Shown: positions 9,054-17,511 of the stretch, piece by piece | Layout: each line of letters starts with the position of its first letter | How positions within the stretch are numbered: the stretch's first letter is position 1 | Source: Chryseobacterium gallinarum | GTDB lineage: Bacteria > Bacteroidota > Bacteroidia > Flavobacteriales > Weeksellaceae | Assembly (NCBI RefSeq): GCF_001021975.1 | Contig: NZ_CP009928.1 | Coordinates: 1,984,001-2,048,000 of the forward strand | DNA length: 64,000 nt | Direction: 5' to 3' | Notes under the pieces: generated by a model | Database searches by the model: none | What the model was told of the DNA's origin: nothing | The model's input: the letters and a program-made list of their open reading frames with translations, nothing else | Translations under genes and position numbers: made by a program

Positions 9054-9932
9054 ATGAGTGAATTAGAAAATATTTTGAGGGAAATAACTCCACTTTCTCC
9101 GGAAGATAGTTTTCTTGTGTTTGACAGGATCAAGGCGTCGTTTGATTTCCCTTATCATTATCATCCTGAAATTGAAATTAATTTTATATATAAGGGAAAA
9201 GGATACCGCAGAATGATAGGTGACCATACAGGTGAGATAGGAAATATTGAACTGGTATTGGTAGGCCCCAATTTGCCGCATTGTTGGGCAAACTACCGGT
9301 GTAAAAACAGAAAAACCCACGAGATTACCATACAATTCAATCAGGATTTCTTTCATCAGGCATTAATGGAGAAGAATATCCTGAAACCTATTAATAATCT
9401 GATGAAAGATTCCATCAGGGGAATCCTGTTTTCTACTGAGACTGCAGAAAAACTAAAAGACTCGTTTTTGAATCTCTCAAAAATGAATAGTTTTGAATCG
9501 TTTATAGAGATTATGAAGATCCTCAACGAATTGGCCGTTGCAGAAGATAAAAAGTTTCTATCATCATATAGTATAGAATTGGAAACTTTTGCCGATAATG
9601 ATAAAATGAAGATTGTACACGACTTCGTTCATAAAAATTTTGAAAATAAAATAACATTGAGCAAAGTGGCTTCTCTTGTGAATATGAGTAATGTGACGTT
9701 CAACAGATTCATTAAAAAAAGGACAGGTAAAACATTTGTGAATTATCTTAATGAGATAAGAATCAGCTATGCAGCCCGTTGGCTGATGGAGAAAAATCTC
9801 ACTGTTTTTGAAATTGCTTTTGAGGCAGGCTTTAATAATATTGCCAATTTTAATAAAGTTTTTAAATCCATCAAAAAAACGACCCCTTCGGAATTTAAGG
9901 AACAGTTTAAAGGTGTTAAAAAAATTGAATAA
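9054..9932 (+). CDS. AraC family transcriptional regulator
   Basis: A 292-residue regulator with an N-terminal cupin-like effector domain (PYHYHPEIEINFIYKGKGYR) and a C-terminal double helix-turn-helix (KITLSKVASLVNMSNVTFNR, then the second helix set ending in FNNIANFNKVFK and TPSEF). It lies directly upstream of the SusC/SusD genes on the same strand and ends in its own terminator. It is thus the obvious candidate controller of the mannan/N-glycan locus, in place of the hybrid two-component or ECF sigma/anti-sigma systems often used for such loci. The inducing sugar cannot be read from the sequence. Confidence 0.9.
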   Translation: MSELENILREITPLSPEDSFLVFDRIKASFDFPYHYHPEIEINFIYKGKGYRRMIGDHTGEIGNIELVLVGPNLPHCWANYRCKNRKTHEITIQFNQDFFHQALMEKNILKPINNLMKDSIRGILFSTETAEKLKDSFLNLSKMNSFESFIEIMKILNELAVAEDKKFLSSYSIELETFADNDKMKIVHDFVHKNFENKITLSKVASLVNMSNVTFNRFIKKRTGKTFVNYLNEIRISYAARWLMEKNLTVFEIAFEAGFNNIANFNKVFKSIKKTTPSEFKEQFKGVKKIE

Positions 9933-9960
9933 TGCCCATGCTATAAAATTATATACTCTC

Positions 9961-9990
9961 AAAATCCGGACCTGTGCTCCGGATTTTATT
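9961..9990 (+). terminator. Terminator after the AraC regulator
   Basis: Perfect 10-nt arms AAAATCCGGA / TCCGGATTTT with a 7-nt loop, followed by ATTGTT. Confidence 0.8.
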
Positions 9991-10306
9991 GTTAATAAAA
10001 AGTAGAATAAATCCTCTTTTTATGTGGTTTGAGTTTGTTTATAAGTGTCTTGTGGTTAGGGTGTTAGCTAAGATTGTTTGAATTCCCTGAAAAAATAATA
10101 TCGTTTTATGATAAAATAGTATTATATCGGACTGTCAACAAAATTTAGATTTGCTAATATGAATTAAATCTTAACAAAACTTTAAATTATTTAATGCATA
10201 AAGAGCAAATTGTTGCTTAAAAAGAAAAATTTTTTGTATTAAACACTAAGGAATTATTTAAAGCGATGTAATTGATTTTCAACTAACTCTAACTAATCTA
10301 AACCTT
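9991..10306 (+). promoter_or_regulatory. Intergenic control region and leader of the sugar locus
   Basis: About 316 nt without an ORF between the regulator terminator and susC, so the locus promoter must lie here. A TAGATTTG box matching TAnnTTTG is at 10146-10153, but no convincing -33 TTTG is at the right distance, as expected for an activator-dependent promoter. If used it gives a leader of about 150 nt. No clear inverted repeat for the regulator was found. Confidence 0.45.
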
Positions 10307-13225
10307 ATGAGAAAAGCAGTTATACCGGTTCTATTAGTTTTTTCCCTTGCAGCCAACGCTCAGGAGAAAAAAACAACCGACACCACTAAGACAACCGATA
10401 TTCAGGAGGTTGTTGTTACTTCTTTGGGGATTAAAAGGCAAGCCAGATCTTTAACATACTCCAGCCAGCAAATCGGTGGAGATGAGCTGACAGAAGTGAA
10501 AACGCCCAATCTTTTAAATTCAATCAACGGGAAAGTTTCCAATGTACAAATTAATAAAACCAATGGTGGTGTAGGAGGGTCTGTAAGGATAGTAATGCGT
10601 GGAGATAAGTCTACAAGAAACAGCCAGCCCCTTTTTGTAATAGATGGTATACCAATTATTAATAATACCGGAGGTCCGGATGCGATGGTATTTTCTCAAA
10701 TGCCGGACACCGGGGATATTTTCAGTATGATTAATCCGGAGGATATCCAAAGTATTAATTTCCTGAAAGGGGCTTCGGCATCAGCATTGTATGGGGCCCA
10801 GGGAGGTAATGGTGTAGTATTAATTACGACGAAAAAAGGCTCAAAAGGAAAAAGTAGATTATCTTTTACATCCAGTCTCACTTTTGACAAGGCATATGAT
10901 TTGCCGAAACTTCAATACAGTTATCTTCAAACTACTCCACATGACCCTGCTACTCGTACTCCTGGTTCTGAAAGCAGCTGGGGAGTAAAAGGAACTTCCA
11001 AAGATTATGTAAAAGATTTTCTTAAAACCGGAACTACTTTAACCAATAGTCTTACCTTCAGTGCCGGAAATGAAAAATCACAAAACTTTTTCTCTATAGG
11101 TAATACAACCAATGAAGGAATCATCCCAACTTCTAATTTTAAACAATATAATATCAATTTTAAAAATTCAAGTAAATTTTTAGATGATAAGCTTACTTTA
11201 GAGGCTAATGTAATGGCTTCTTTACAGGATTCTAAAAACAGGATATCTCCCGGAAGATGGTTTTCTCCACTTACAAGCTTATATTGGTTACCAAGAGGGG
11301 TAGATTTTGATTATTATGCAAATAATTATTCATATTTGGACAAATCAAGAAACCTGCCTGCTCAAAACTGGTGGAACATAGATTCTAATGGGGTGTTTTC
11401 TACCGAGGACCAAAATCCGATGTGGGTGCTGAATAGAAACCCGGTGACCACAACTAATAAAAATTTTTACGGATCAGCTTCATTAAATTATGCAATTAAT
11501 AGCTGGTTAAATATTCAGGCCAGAGGAAATTATAGTTATTATTTTTCTGATACAGAAAGGCAAATTTCTGCATATTCTCTTTCTACTGTTTTGCCGGGAA
11601 CCTATGATGGTAAAAAAAATGGTAGGCTTATTAAAAATACGATTGAACGTACAACAAAATATGGTGATGTAATATTACTTGGATCACCACATATCACAGA
11701 TGATATAAGTTTTGATTTTACGGTAGGTGCGAGCATTTCAGATTTACGTTCTTTAACTTCTAAAATCGATAACAGTTTATTGAAGGTACCTAATCTGTTT
11801 ACTGCTAATAATTTATATTGGCCAAAAGAGCGTGATGAAAGTGTAGCTTCATACACGATATATAATGGAAACAGACAAGACCAATCTGTATTTGCCAGTA
11901 CAACGATTGGTTATAAGAAATTGGTGTATCTCGATTTAACATACAGGAATGACTGGTCATCCACTTTAGCTGATCTGTATGGTAAAACCAATGTTTCTTT
12001 TGATTATCAATCTGTGGGCGCTAATGCCATTCTATCGGATATTTTCACTCTTCCTAAACCTATTAGTTTCTGGAAGGTAAGAGCTTCTTATGCTAGGGTA
12101 GGTAATGCCCTGGATCCTGTTCTGATCAATCATATCAGTGGTTTTGATGCAGGAACACCTGTAGGCTTCAGTGGTTCACCAATTACAGGGGAAGAATTTA
12201 AAGATCTTTGGTTAAAACCTGAACTTAACAAAACTTTTGAAGCCGGAACAGAATTAAGATTTTTAAACAATAGGTTAAGCTTCGATTTTACCTATTACAG
12301 ATCAAATACGACGAACCAGATGCTGAAAGATGTGAGCGCAGTAGGGTTTGGAGATCCATATAACAATGGAAAGGTAACAATCAACGCAGGAAATATTCAA
12401 AATACAGGATTTGAGTCTGCTATTTCTTATGATATTTTTAAAGGTCAGAAATTTGGCTGGACTACTACTTTTAATGCCTCTTCCAATAAAAATAAGATTA
12501 TAGAATTGCTTCCTGTAAAGTACTTCCAGGATTCTAATATTAGCCTTGAATTAGTAGGAAGTGGTTATAATAGACTTAAAGTAGGAGGATCTTTTGGAGA
12601 TATTTATGGATTTGCTTTTTTAAGAGATGATCAGGGACGTATTATTGTAGATGAGAACGGGGTTCCTAGAAGAACCACCAATAGAGAATATTTAGGAAAT
12701 CCAAATCCTAAGTTTATGCTTGGTCTTAATAATACATTCAATATTGGGAATCTTAATGTGAGCTTCCTCATAGATGGTAAGTTCGGGGGTCAGGTCCTGA
12801 GCATTACCCAGGCGATGAATGATCAGTTAGGAGTAAGTAAAGCATCTGCAGATGCGCGTGATGCCGGCGGTGTTGTTATAGAAAATGCAGTTAAAGAGGA
12901 TGGAACGCCATATAACGGAAAAACAGATGCTCAAGCATATTATTCAAGTGTAGGAGGCAGAGATCCGTTAACTGAAGCCTATATGTATAAAGCTACGGCA
13001 GTACGATTGAGACAGGCATCTGTATCTTATACCTTTAAACTGAATTCAAAATATCTTACAGACGCTACAGTAAGTTTCATCGGAACAAATCTTTTCTTCT
13101 TATATAAGAAAGCTCCTTTTGATCCTGAACAAGTTTCAGGAGTAAACCCGGGAGGCGTTGGAGTAGATATTTTTGGAATTCCAATAACGAGATCATTAGG
13201 ATTTTCAGTGAAATTAAATTTTTAA
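10307..13225 (+). CDS. SusC/RagA-type TonB-dependent outer membrane transporter
   Basis: A 972-residue outer membrane barrel that imports oligosaccharides with TonB energy. After a signal peptide (AANAQEKK) comes the TonB-box-like IQEVVVTSLGIKR, then the plug with the SusC signatures GSVRIVMRGDKS, PLFVIDGIPI and GASASALYGAQGGNGVVLITT, then the barrel ending in an aromatic terminus (SVKLNF). The CarboxypepD_reg-like domain usual at SusC N-termini is missing: the plug starts within 40 residues of the signal peptide. It is followed 10 nt later by susD, and the pair forms the glycan import complex of this locus. Confidence 0.95.
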   Translation: MRKAVIPVLLVFSLAANAQEKKTTDTTKTTDIQEVVVTSLGIKRQARSLTYSSQQIGGDELTEVKTPNLLNSINGKVSNVQINKTNGGVGGSVRIVMRGDKSTRNSQPLFVIDGIPIINNTGGPDAMVFSQMPDTGDIFSMINPEDIQSINFLKGASASALYGAQGGNGVVLITTKKGSKGKSRLSFTSSLTFDKAYDLPKLQYSYLQTTPHDPATRTPGSESSWGVKGTSKDYVKDFLKTGTTLTNSLTFSAGNEKSQNFFSIGNTTNEGIIPTSNFKQYNINFKNSSKFLDDKLTLEANVMASLQDSKNRISPGRWFSPLTSLYWLPRGVDFDYYANNYSYLDKSRNLPAQNWWNIDSNGVFSTEDQNPMWVLNRNPVTTTNKNFYGSASLNYAINSWLNIQARGNYSYYFSDTERQISAYSLSTVLPGTYDGKKNGRLIKNTIERTTKYGDVILLGSPHITDDISFDFTVGASISDLRSLTSKIDNSLLKVPNLFTANNLYWPKERDESVASYTIYNGNRQDQSVFASTTIGYKKLVYLDLTYRNDWSSTLADLYGKTNVSFDYQSVGANAILSDIFTLPKPISFWKVRASYARVGNALDPVLINHISGFDAGTPVGFSGSPITGEEFKDLWLKPELNKTFEAGTELRFLNNRLSFDFTYYRSNTTNQMLKDVSAVGFGDPYNNGKVTINAGNIQNTGFESAISYDIFKGQKFGWTTTFNASSNKNKIIELLPVKYFQDSNISLELVGSGYNRLKVGGSFGDIYGFAFLRDDQGRIIVDENGVPRRTTNREYLGNPNPKFMLGLNNTFNIGNLNVSFLIDGKFGGQVLSITQAMNDQLGVSKASADARDAGGVVIENAVKEDGTPYNGKTDAQAYYSSVGGRDPLTEAYMYKATAVRLRQASVSYTFKLNSKYLTDATVSFIGTNLFFLYKKAPFDPEQVSGVNPGGVGVDIFGIPITRSLGFSVKLNF

Positions 13226-13235
13226 ATCTGTAGTT

Positions 13236-14882
13236 ATGAAAAAATATTTTAAATATAAAGCGTTTTATTTATTAATGGCTGCAGGCCTGTTTACTGTAAG
13301 CTGTACTAGTGAATTTGATAAAATTAATAGTGAATATACTCCTGGTTTGGGTGATGAGCAGCTTAATGCTGATTTTGGTCAACTGGTGGCCTCTATGAAG
13401 TTAATGCAAAGAGGTCTAGTCCATTATAATCTTGGCGTTTATCAGTTGCAACAGAATTTGAATGCAGATATGTTTAGTGGATATTTTAGTACTTCTAATC
13501 CTTTCAACGGAAATAATTTCAATTCAACTTATTTTATGATGGATAACTGGAATGAAAGGATTATGATTACTCAATTGGAAGATATTCTTAACAAAAAAGA
13601 TGTTTTTAAGGCTGTTATGGAGAAAACTTATCCTGGGTATAACTTTGATAAATCTTTGGCCATTATGGATATTATCAAAGTCGTTGCCAGTCTCAAAGTT
13701 TCCGATGTACATGGTCCGGTAATTTATAGCAGATTTAACAAGCCTAATAGTGATGGGTCTACTGATTTTGATTCTCAGGCAGATGCTTATCATTATTTTA
13801 TTGCTGATTTAACAAAAGCAATTGCAACGCTTCAAAATACTAGTGTTGCTGTTGAGGATAAGGCTGTAATGAAATCTGCTGATGTATTTTATGGTGGAGA
13901 CCAGATAAAGTGGGTAAAATTTGCCAATTCTCTTAAGTTAAGAATTGCTATGAGAATGCGATATGCAGCTCCTGCAGATTCCAAAAAGTACGCGGAGGAA
14001 GCACTTGCCTCTCCGGCTGGCCTTATTGAAAGTAATATTGACAATGCGTTAATTAATTATGGAACTCCTTCACCTATAGGAGGAGTGATCTACGATTGGG
14101 GAGATTGCAGATCGGGGGCTCCGCTTTTAGCATATCTGAATGGATTCAAAGACCCTAGAATCAGTGCCTATGCCTTTAAAGCAACAGATCCTGCAGTAGC
14201 AGGACAATATATTGGTATCCGTCAAGGTATTGACCTGAAAGGAGATAAAACTTTTTATGTTAATTATTCTGTTCCATTGGCGGATGCAGCCGGAGGAGCT
14301 TATTTCGCCCCGGGAAATCAGAATGGAAAAGGAAAAATATTTACAGCCGCAGAAACCTGGTTTTTAAAGGCCGAGGCCGCTTTGTTTGGGTATGCTGGAG
14401 CTGGTGACGCGAAAAGCAACTATGAAACGGGAGTAAGAATATCCATGGAAGAATGGGGGAAAAGTGCCGATTATGGGACATATATTGCGGATGATACTTC
14501 CATGGAACAGCCTTATATTGACCCTAAAAATACTGTTAATAATGTTCCGGCAGGAAACCCAATGTTAAGTACAATTACCATAAAATGGAACGAAACGGAT
14601 AATCCGGAAAGAAAACTTGAAAGGATTATGACTCAGAAATGGTTGGCTCTATACCCCGATGGATCTGAAGCCTGGGCGGAACAAAGAAGAACGGGCTATC
14701 CAATATTATTTAAAAATATTTTGAACTCCAGTCAGGGAAGTATTGATACGGATAAAATGATAAGAAGAATACCGATCCCAACAAAATACCGTAACAATAA
14801 TCCAATCGGGTATCAAAAAGCTGCTGCTACACTTAACGGGCCGGATAATGGAGGAACTAAATTATGGTGGGATAAGAAATAA
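13236..14882 (+). CDS. SusD/RagB family glycan-binding lipoprotein
   Basis: A 548-residue surface lipoprotein that captures glycan and lids the SusC channel. The signal peptide ends in a lipobox (TVSC). The TPR-like SusD body shows typical text: FANSLKLRIAMRMRY in the first half, TAAETWFLKAEAAL in the last third, and a C-terminus ending in GGTKLWWDKK. It is of the SusD/RagB branch with an EAWAEQRRTGYP motif. It lies directly after the susC-like gene and precedes a structured 160-nt gap before the enzyme genes. Confidence 0.93.
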   Translation: MKKYFKYKAFYLLMAAGLFTVSCTSEFDKINSEYTPGLGDEQLNADFGQLVASMKLMQRGLVHYNLGVYQLQQNLNADMFSGYFSTSNPFNGNNFNSTYFMMDNWNERIMITQLEDILNKKDVFKAVMEKTYPGYNFDKSLAIMDIIKVVASLKVSDVHGPVIYSRFNKPNSDGSTDFDSQADAYHYFIADLTKAIATLQNTSVAVEDKAVMKSADVFYGGDQIKWVKFANSLKLRIAMRMRYAAPADSKKYAEEALASPAGLIESNIDNALINYGTPSPIGGVIYDWGDCRSGAPLLAYLNGFKDPRISAYAFKATDPAVAGQYIGIRQGIDLKGDKTFYVNYSVPLADAAGGAYFAPGNQNGKGKIFTAAETWFLKAEAALFGYAGAGDAKSNYETGVRISMEEWGKSADYGTYIADDTSMEQPYIDPKNTVNNVPAGNPMLSTITIKWNETDNPERKLERIMTQKWLALYPDGSEAWAEQRRTGYPILFKNILNSSQGSIDTDKMIRRIPIPTKYRNNNPIGYQKAAATLNGPDNGGTKLWWDKK

Positions 14883-14911
14883 GAAGCCAAAACATTTTTT
14901 AATATATACAT

Positions 14912-15016
14912 AGACATCTCAGGATTCAAATAACTATTTGACTCATTTCGGGAGGAGTATATCTCCAATAAATTTATAGTTTCGTTTTAAACCGGAATAG
15001 AGTTTTTGAGATGTCT
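14912..15016 (+). promoter_or_regulatory. Structured intergenic element between susD and the enzyme genes
   Basis: Perfect 10-bp long-range inverted repeat: AGACATCTCA (14912-14921) and TGAGATGTCT (15007-15016) enclosing 85 nt. The interior holds a smaller GGAG/CTCC pair (near 14951-14967). It ends 26 nt before the MFS start, followed by a T-rich stretch. It could be an attenuator or an mRNA stability element setting expression of the enzyme genes relative to SusCD. No known riboswitch class was recognised. Confidence 0.45.
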
Positions 15017-15042
15017 TGTTTCTTTAGAATCTTATTTTTAAT

Positions 15043-16332
15043 ATGGGAAAGAACAACTCCGGAATTCGTCTGATTCATCCTATTCTTTGGATTTCCACAT
15101 TATACTTTGCAATGGGAGTACCTTTTGTAACAATTAATGCGGTTTCCGGGATTATGTATAAGGATATGGGTATTTCAGATTCTCAGATTACGTTCTGGAC
15201 GGCCCTTATTATGTTTTCATGGACATTAAAACCACTTTGGAGCCCGTTTCTGGAGATCTGTAAAACAAAAAAGTTCTTTGTTGTTGCGACCCAGTTTGCC
15301 ATAGGAATTTTGTTTGCCCTGGTGGCATTAAGCCTTCCTTTACCTGGTTTTTTCAAATATAGCATTGCTTTGTTTGCCATTATTGCCTTTTGTGGAGCCA
15401 CACATGATATTGTGGCGGATGGCACCTATATCAGTTTCCTTACAAATAAAGAACAGGCAAAATACATTGGCTGGCAGGGGGCTTTTTATAACCTGGCGAA
15501 AATTATCAGCAGCGGAGCGTTGGTTTATTTTGCAGGGGTATTGGAAAAAACAAAAGGAGTGACGCATGCCTGGATGATCATCATGGGAATTTATGCAGCT
15601 GTTTTCTTTGCCCTGGCAATGTATCATTCATGGATCTTGCCCAAAGAAAATAAAGAAGAAAAAAAAGGGAAAACAGCAGGAAATGTTCGTAAGGAATTGT
15701 GGGAGGTAATTACCTCCTTCTTTACCAAACCCAAGATTGTATGGTGTGTATTGTTCATTATATTATACCGTTTTGCAGAAGGTTTTGCAATTAAAATAGC
15801 ACCCTTGTTTTTTAAAGCACCAAGATCTTCAGGAGGATTAGGACTATCTACATCAGATATCGGACTTATTTACGGAACATACGGCTCAGCAGCATTTATT
15901 TTAGGATCCGTATTAGCCGGGTATTTTATTTCGGCCCGCGGGCTGAAAAAATCATTGATATGGCTGTGTTGTGCATTCAATATCCCGTTTGTGGTATACG
16001 CACTGTTGGCCCATTATCAGCCTGATGATCTTTTACCTGTAGGGATTGCCGTAGTGGTGGAATATTTCGGGTATGGATTCGGTTTTGTAGGATTAATGCT
16101 GTATATGATGCAGCAGATTGCTCCGGGGAAACACAAAACCGCCCATTATGCATTTGCTACAGGAATTATGAACCTCGGAGTGATGATTCCGGGGATGTTC
16201 AGCGGAATGATCAGTGACTGGGTAGGATATAAACTATTCTTTATCTGGGTGCTGATTGCTACAGTTCCTGCATTCCTTGTAACCTTATTTGTTCCTTTTC
16301 CTTATTCAGAAAATAAAGAAGAACATAATTAA
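15043..16332 (+). CDS. MFS transporter, probably for the core disaccharide
   Basis: A 429-residue inner membrane protein with about 12 hydrophobic helices and the family layout of the AmpG/PAT-like MFS group (opening HPILWISTLYFAMGVPFV; GATHDIVADGTYISFL in helix 4-5). It lies between SusCD and a cytoplasmic GH130 phosphorylase. A carrier is needed there to bring the periplasmic Man-GlcNAc product across the inner membrane, so that substrate is inferred. A Lys/Glu-rich central loop (KENKEEKKGK) separates the two halves. Confidence 0.87.
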   Translation: MGKNNSGIRLIHPILWISTLYFAMGVPFVTINAVSGIMYKDMGISDSQITFWTALIMFSWTLKPLWSPFLEICKTKKFFVVATQFAIGILFALVALSLPLPGFFKYSIALFAIIAFCGATHDIVADGTYISFLTNKEQAKYIGWQGAFYNLAKIISSGALVYFAGVLEKTKGVTHAWMIIMGIYAAVFFALAMYHSWILPKENKEEKKGKTAGNVRKELWEVITSFFTKPKIVWCVLFIILYRFAEGFAIKIAPLFFKAPRSSGGLGLSTSDIGLIYGTYGSAAFILGSVLAGYFISARGLKKSLIWLCCAFNIPFVVYALLAHYQPDDLLPVGIAVVVEYFGYGFGFVGLMLYMMQQIAPGKHKTAHYAFATGIMNLGVMIPGMFSGMISDWVGYKLFFIWVLIATVPAFLVTLFVPFPYSENKEEHN

Positions 16333-16340
16333 ACAAACAC

Positions 16341-16375
16341 TAAACCTAACAGGTTTTTAAAACCTGTTAGGTTTA
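16341..16375. repeat. Perfect 35-nt palindrome, dispersed-repeat-like
   Basis: Arms TAAACCTAACAGGTTTT and its exact complement flank a single central base. It lies 8 nt after the MFS stop. The AACCTAACAGGTTTT palindrome resembles small intergenic repeats scattered in flavobacterial genomes. Only one copy is in this window. It could also act as a weak intra-operon terminator or processing site. Confidence 0.6.
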
Positions 16376-16421
16376 AATAACACATTACTCAAACAATTAA
16401 AATAAAAAGTAAAAATACTTT

Positions 16422-17393
16422 ATGACAGCTCAATCAGTAATGATCCCTTGGCAGGATCGCCCGGAAGGTTGCAGTGATATTATGTGGAGGTTTTCCGAAA
16501 ACCCGATCATTAACAGATATGCGATACCAACGTCCAACAGTATATTCAACAGTGCGGTAATTCCTTTTGAAGATGGATTTGCAGGAGTATTCAGATGTGA
16601 CAACAAAGCAGTACAGATGAATATTTTTGCTGGTTTCAGTAAAGATGGAATCCATTGGGATATTAATCATGATCCCATTGAAATGAAGGCCGGAAATACC
16701 GAAATGATCGAATCTGATTACAAATATGACCCGAGAGTAACATTCATAGAAGACCGTTACTGGATAACATGGTGTAACGGATACAACGGTCCTACGATCG
16801 GAATCGGATATACTTTTGATTTTAAAGAATTTTTCCAGTGTGAAAATGCATTTCTTCCATTCAACCGGAACGGAGTTCTTTTCCCGGAAAAAATCAATGG
16901 TAAATATGCCATGTTGAGCCGTCCGAGTGATAACGGGCACACGCCTTTCGGGGATATTTATATCAGCTACAGCCCGGATATGAAATATTGGGGAGAACAC
17001 CGTTGTGTAATGAAAGTTACACCTTTTGAAGACAGTGCATGGCAGTGTACAAAGATTGGTGGAGGGCCGGTTCCTATTAAAACAGAAGAAGGATGGCTGT
17101 TGTTTTACCATGGGGTAATCAATACCTGCAGGGGATTCCGTTATTCAATGGGGGCAGCATTGCTGGACCTTGAAGATCCTGCAAAAGTGTTGTACAGGAC
17201 CAAACCCTATTTACTGGCTCCGGCAGAATTGTATGAGCTGACAGGAGACGTACCAAATGTAGTTTTCCCGTGTGCAGCACTCACAGAAGGGGATAAAGTT
17301 ACCGTGTATTATGGCGCTGCCGATACGGTAGTAGCGATTGCCTTCGGATATATTTCAGAAATTATTGATTTTATGAAAAAGAATTCAATCTGA
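16422..17393 (+). CDS. GH130 phosphorylase, probably Man-beta-1,4-GlcNAc phosphorylase
   Basis: A 323-residue protein without signal peptide, hence cytoplasmic. The five-bladed propeller of GH130 shows the catalytic Asp in YDPRVTFI, a [12 protein letters not shown] segment, GGGPVPI, and the phosphate-pocket motif FYHGV. The subgroup with these motifs phosphorolyses beta-1,4-mannosyl-N-acetylglucosamine to mannose-1-phosphate and GlcNAc. Its placement after an MFS gene and beside GH92, GH125 and GH18 genes fits the core disaccharide left after N-glycan trimming. Beta-1,4-mannan oligosaccharide or 1,2-mannobiose activity of other subgroups is less likely. Confidence 0.9.
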   Translation: MTAQSVMIPWQDRPEGCSDIMWRFSENPIINRYAIPTSNSIFNSAVIPFEDGFAGVFRCDNKAVQMNIFAGFSKDGIHWDINHDPIEMKAGNTEMIESDYKYDPRVTFIEDRYWITWCNGYNGPTIGIGYTFDFKEFFQCENAFLPFNRNGVLFPEKINGKYAMLSRPSDNGHTPFGDIYISYSPDMKYWGEHRCVMKVTPFEDSAWQCTKIGGGPVPIKTEEGWLLFYHGVINTCRGFRYSMGAALLDLEDPAKVLYRTKPYLLAPAELYELTGDVPNVVFPCAALTEGDKVTVYYGAADTVVAIAFGYISEIIDFMKKNSI

Positions 17394-17511
17394 AGAATAT
17401 AAAGTTTTTTAATAGGATGATCAGCTTAATTCCCTTTATTGTTGGGATCTTTGTAATGGTTTTCCTATTTTAGACCCAACTTTTAAATTAAAAAATCCTG
17501 ATACTTTTATC

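Noticed and set aside
9564..9962. 132-residue open frame antisense to the AraC gene
   Set aside because: Opposite the helix-turn-helix coding region, no family, start not supported.
16434..17111. 225-residue open frame antisense to the GH130 gene
   Set aside because: It lies wholly opposite a clear GH130 gene, has no recognisable family and no start signals. It is a coding shadow.
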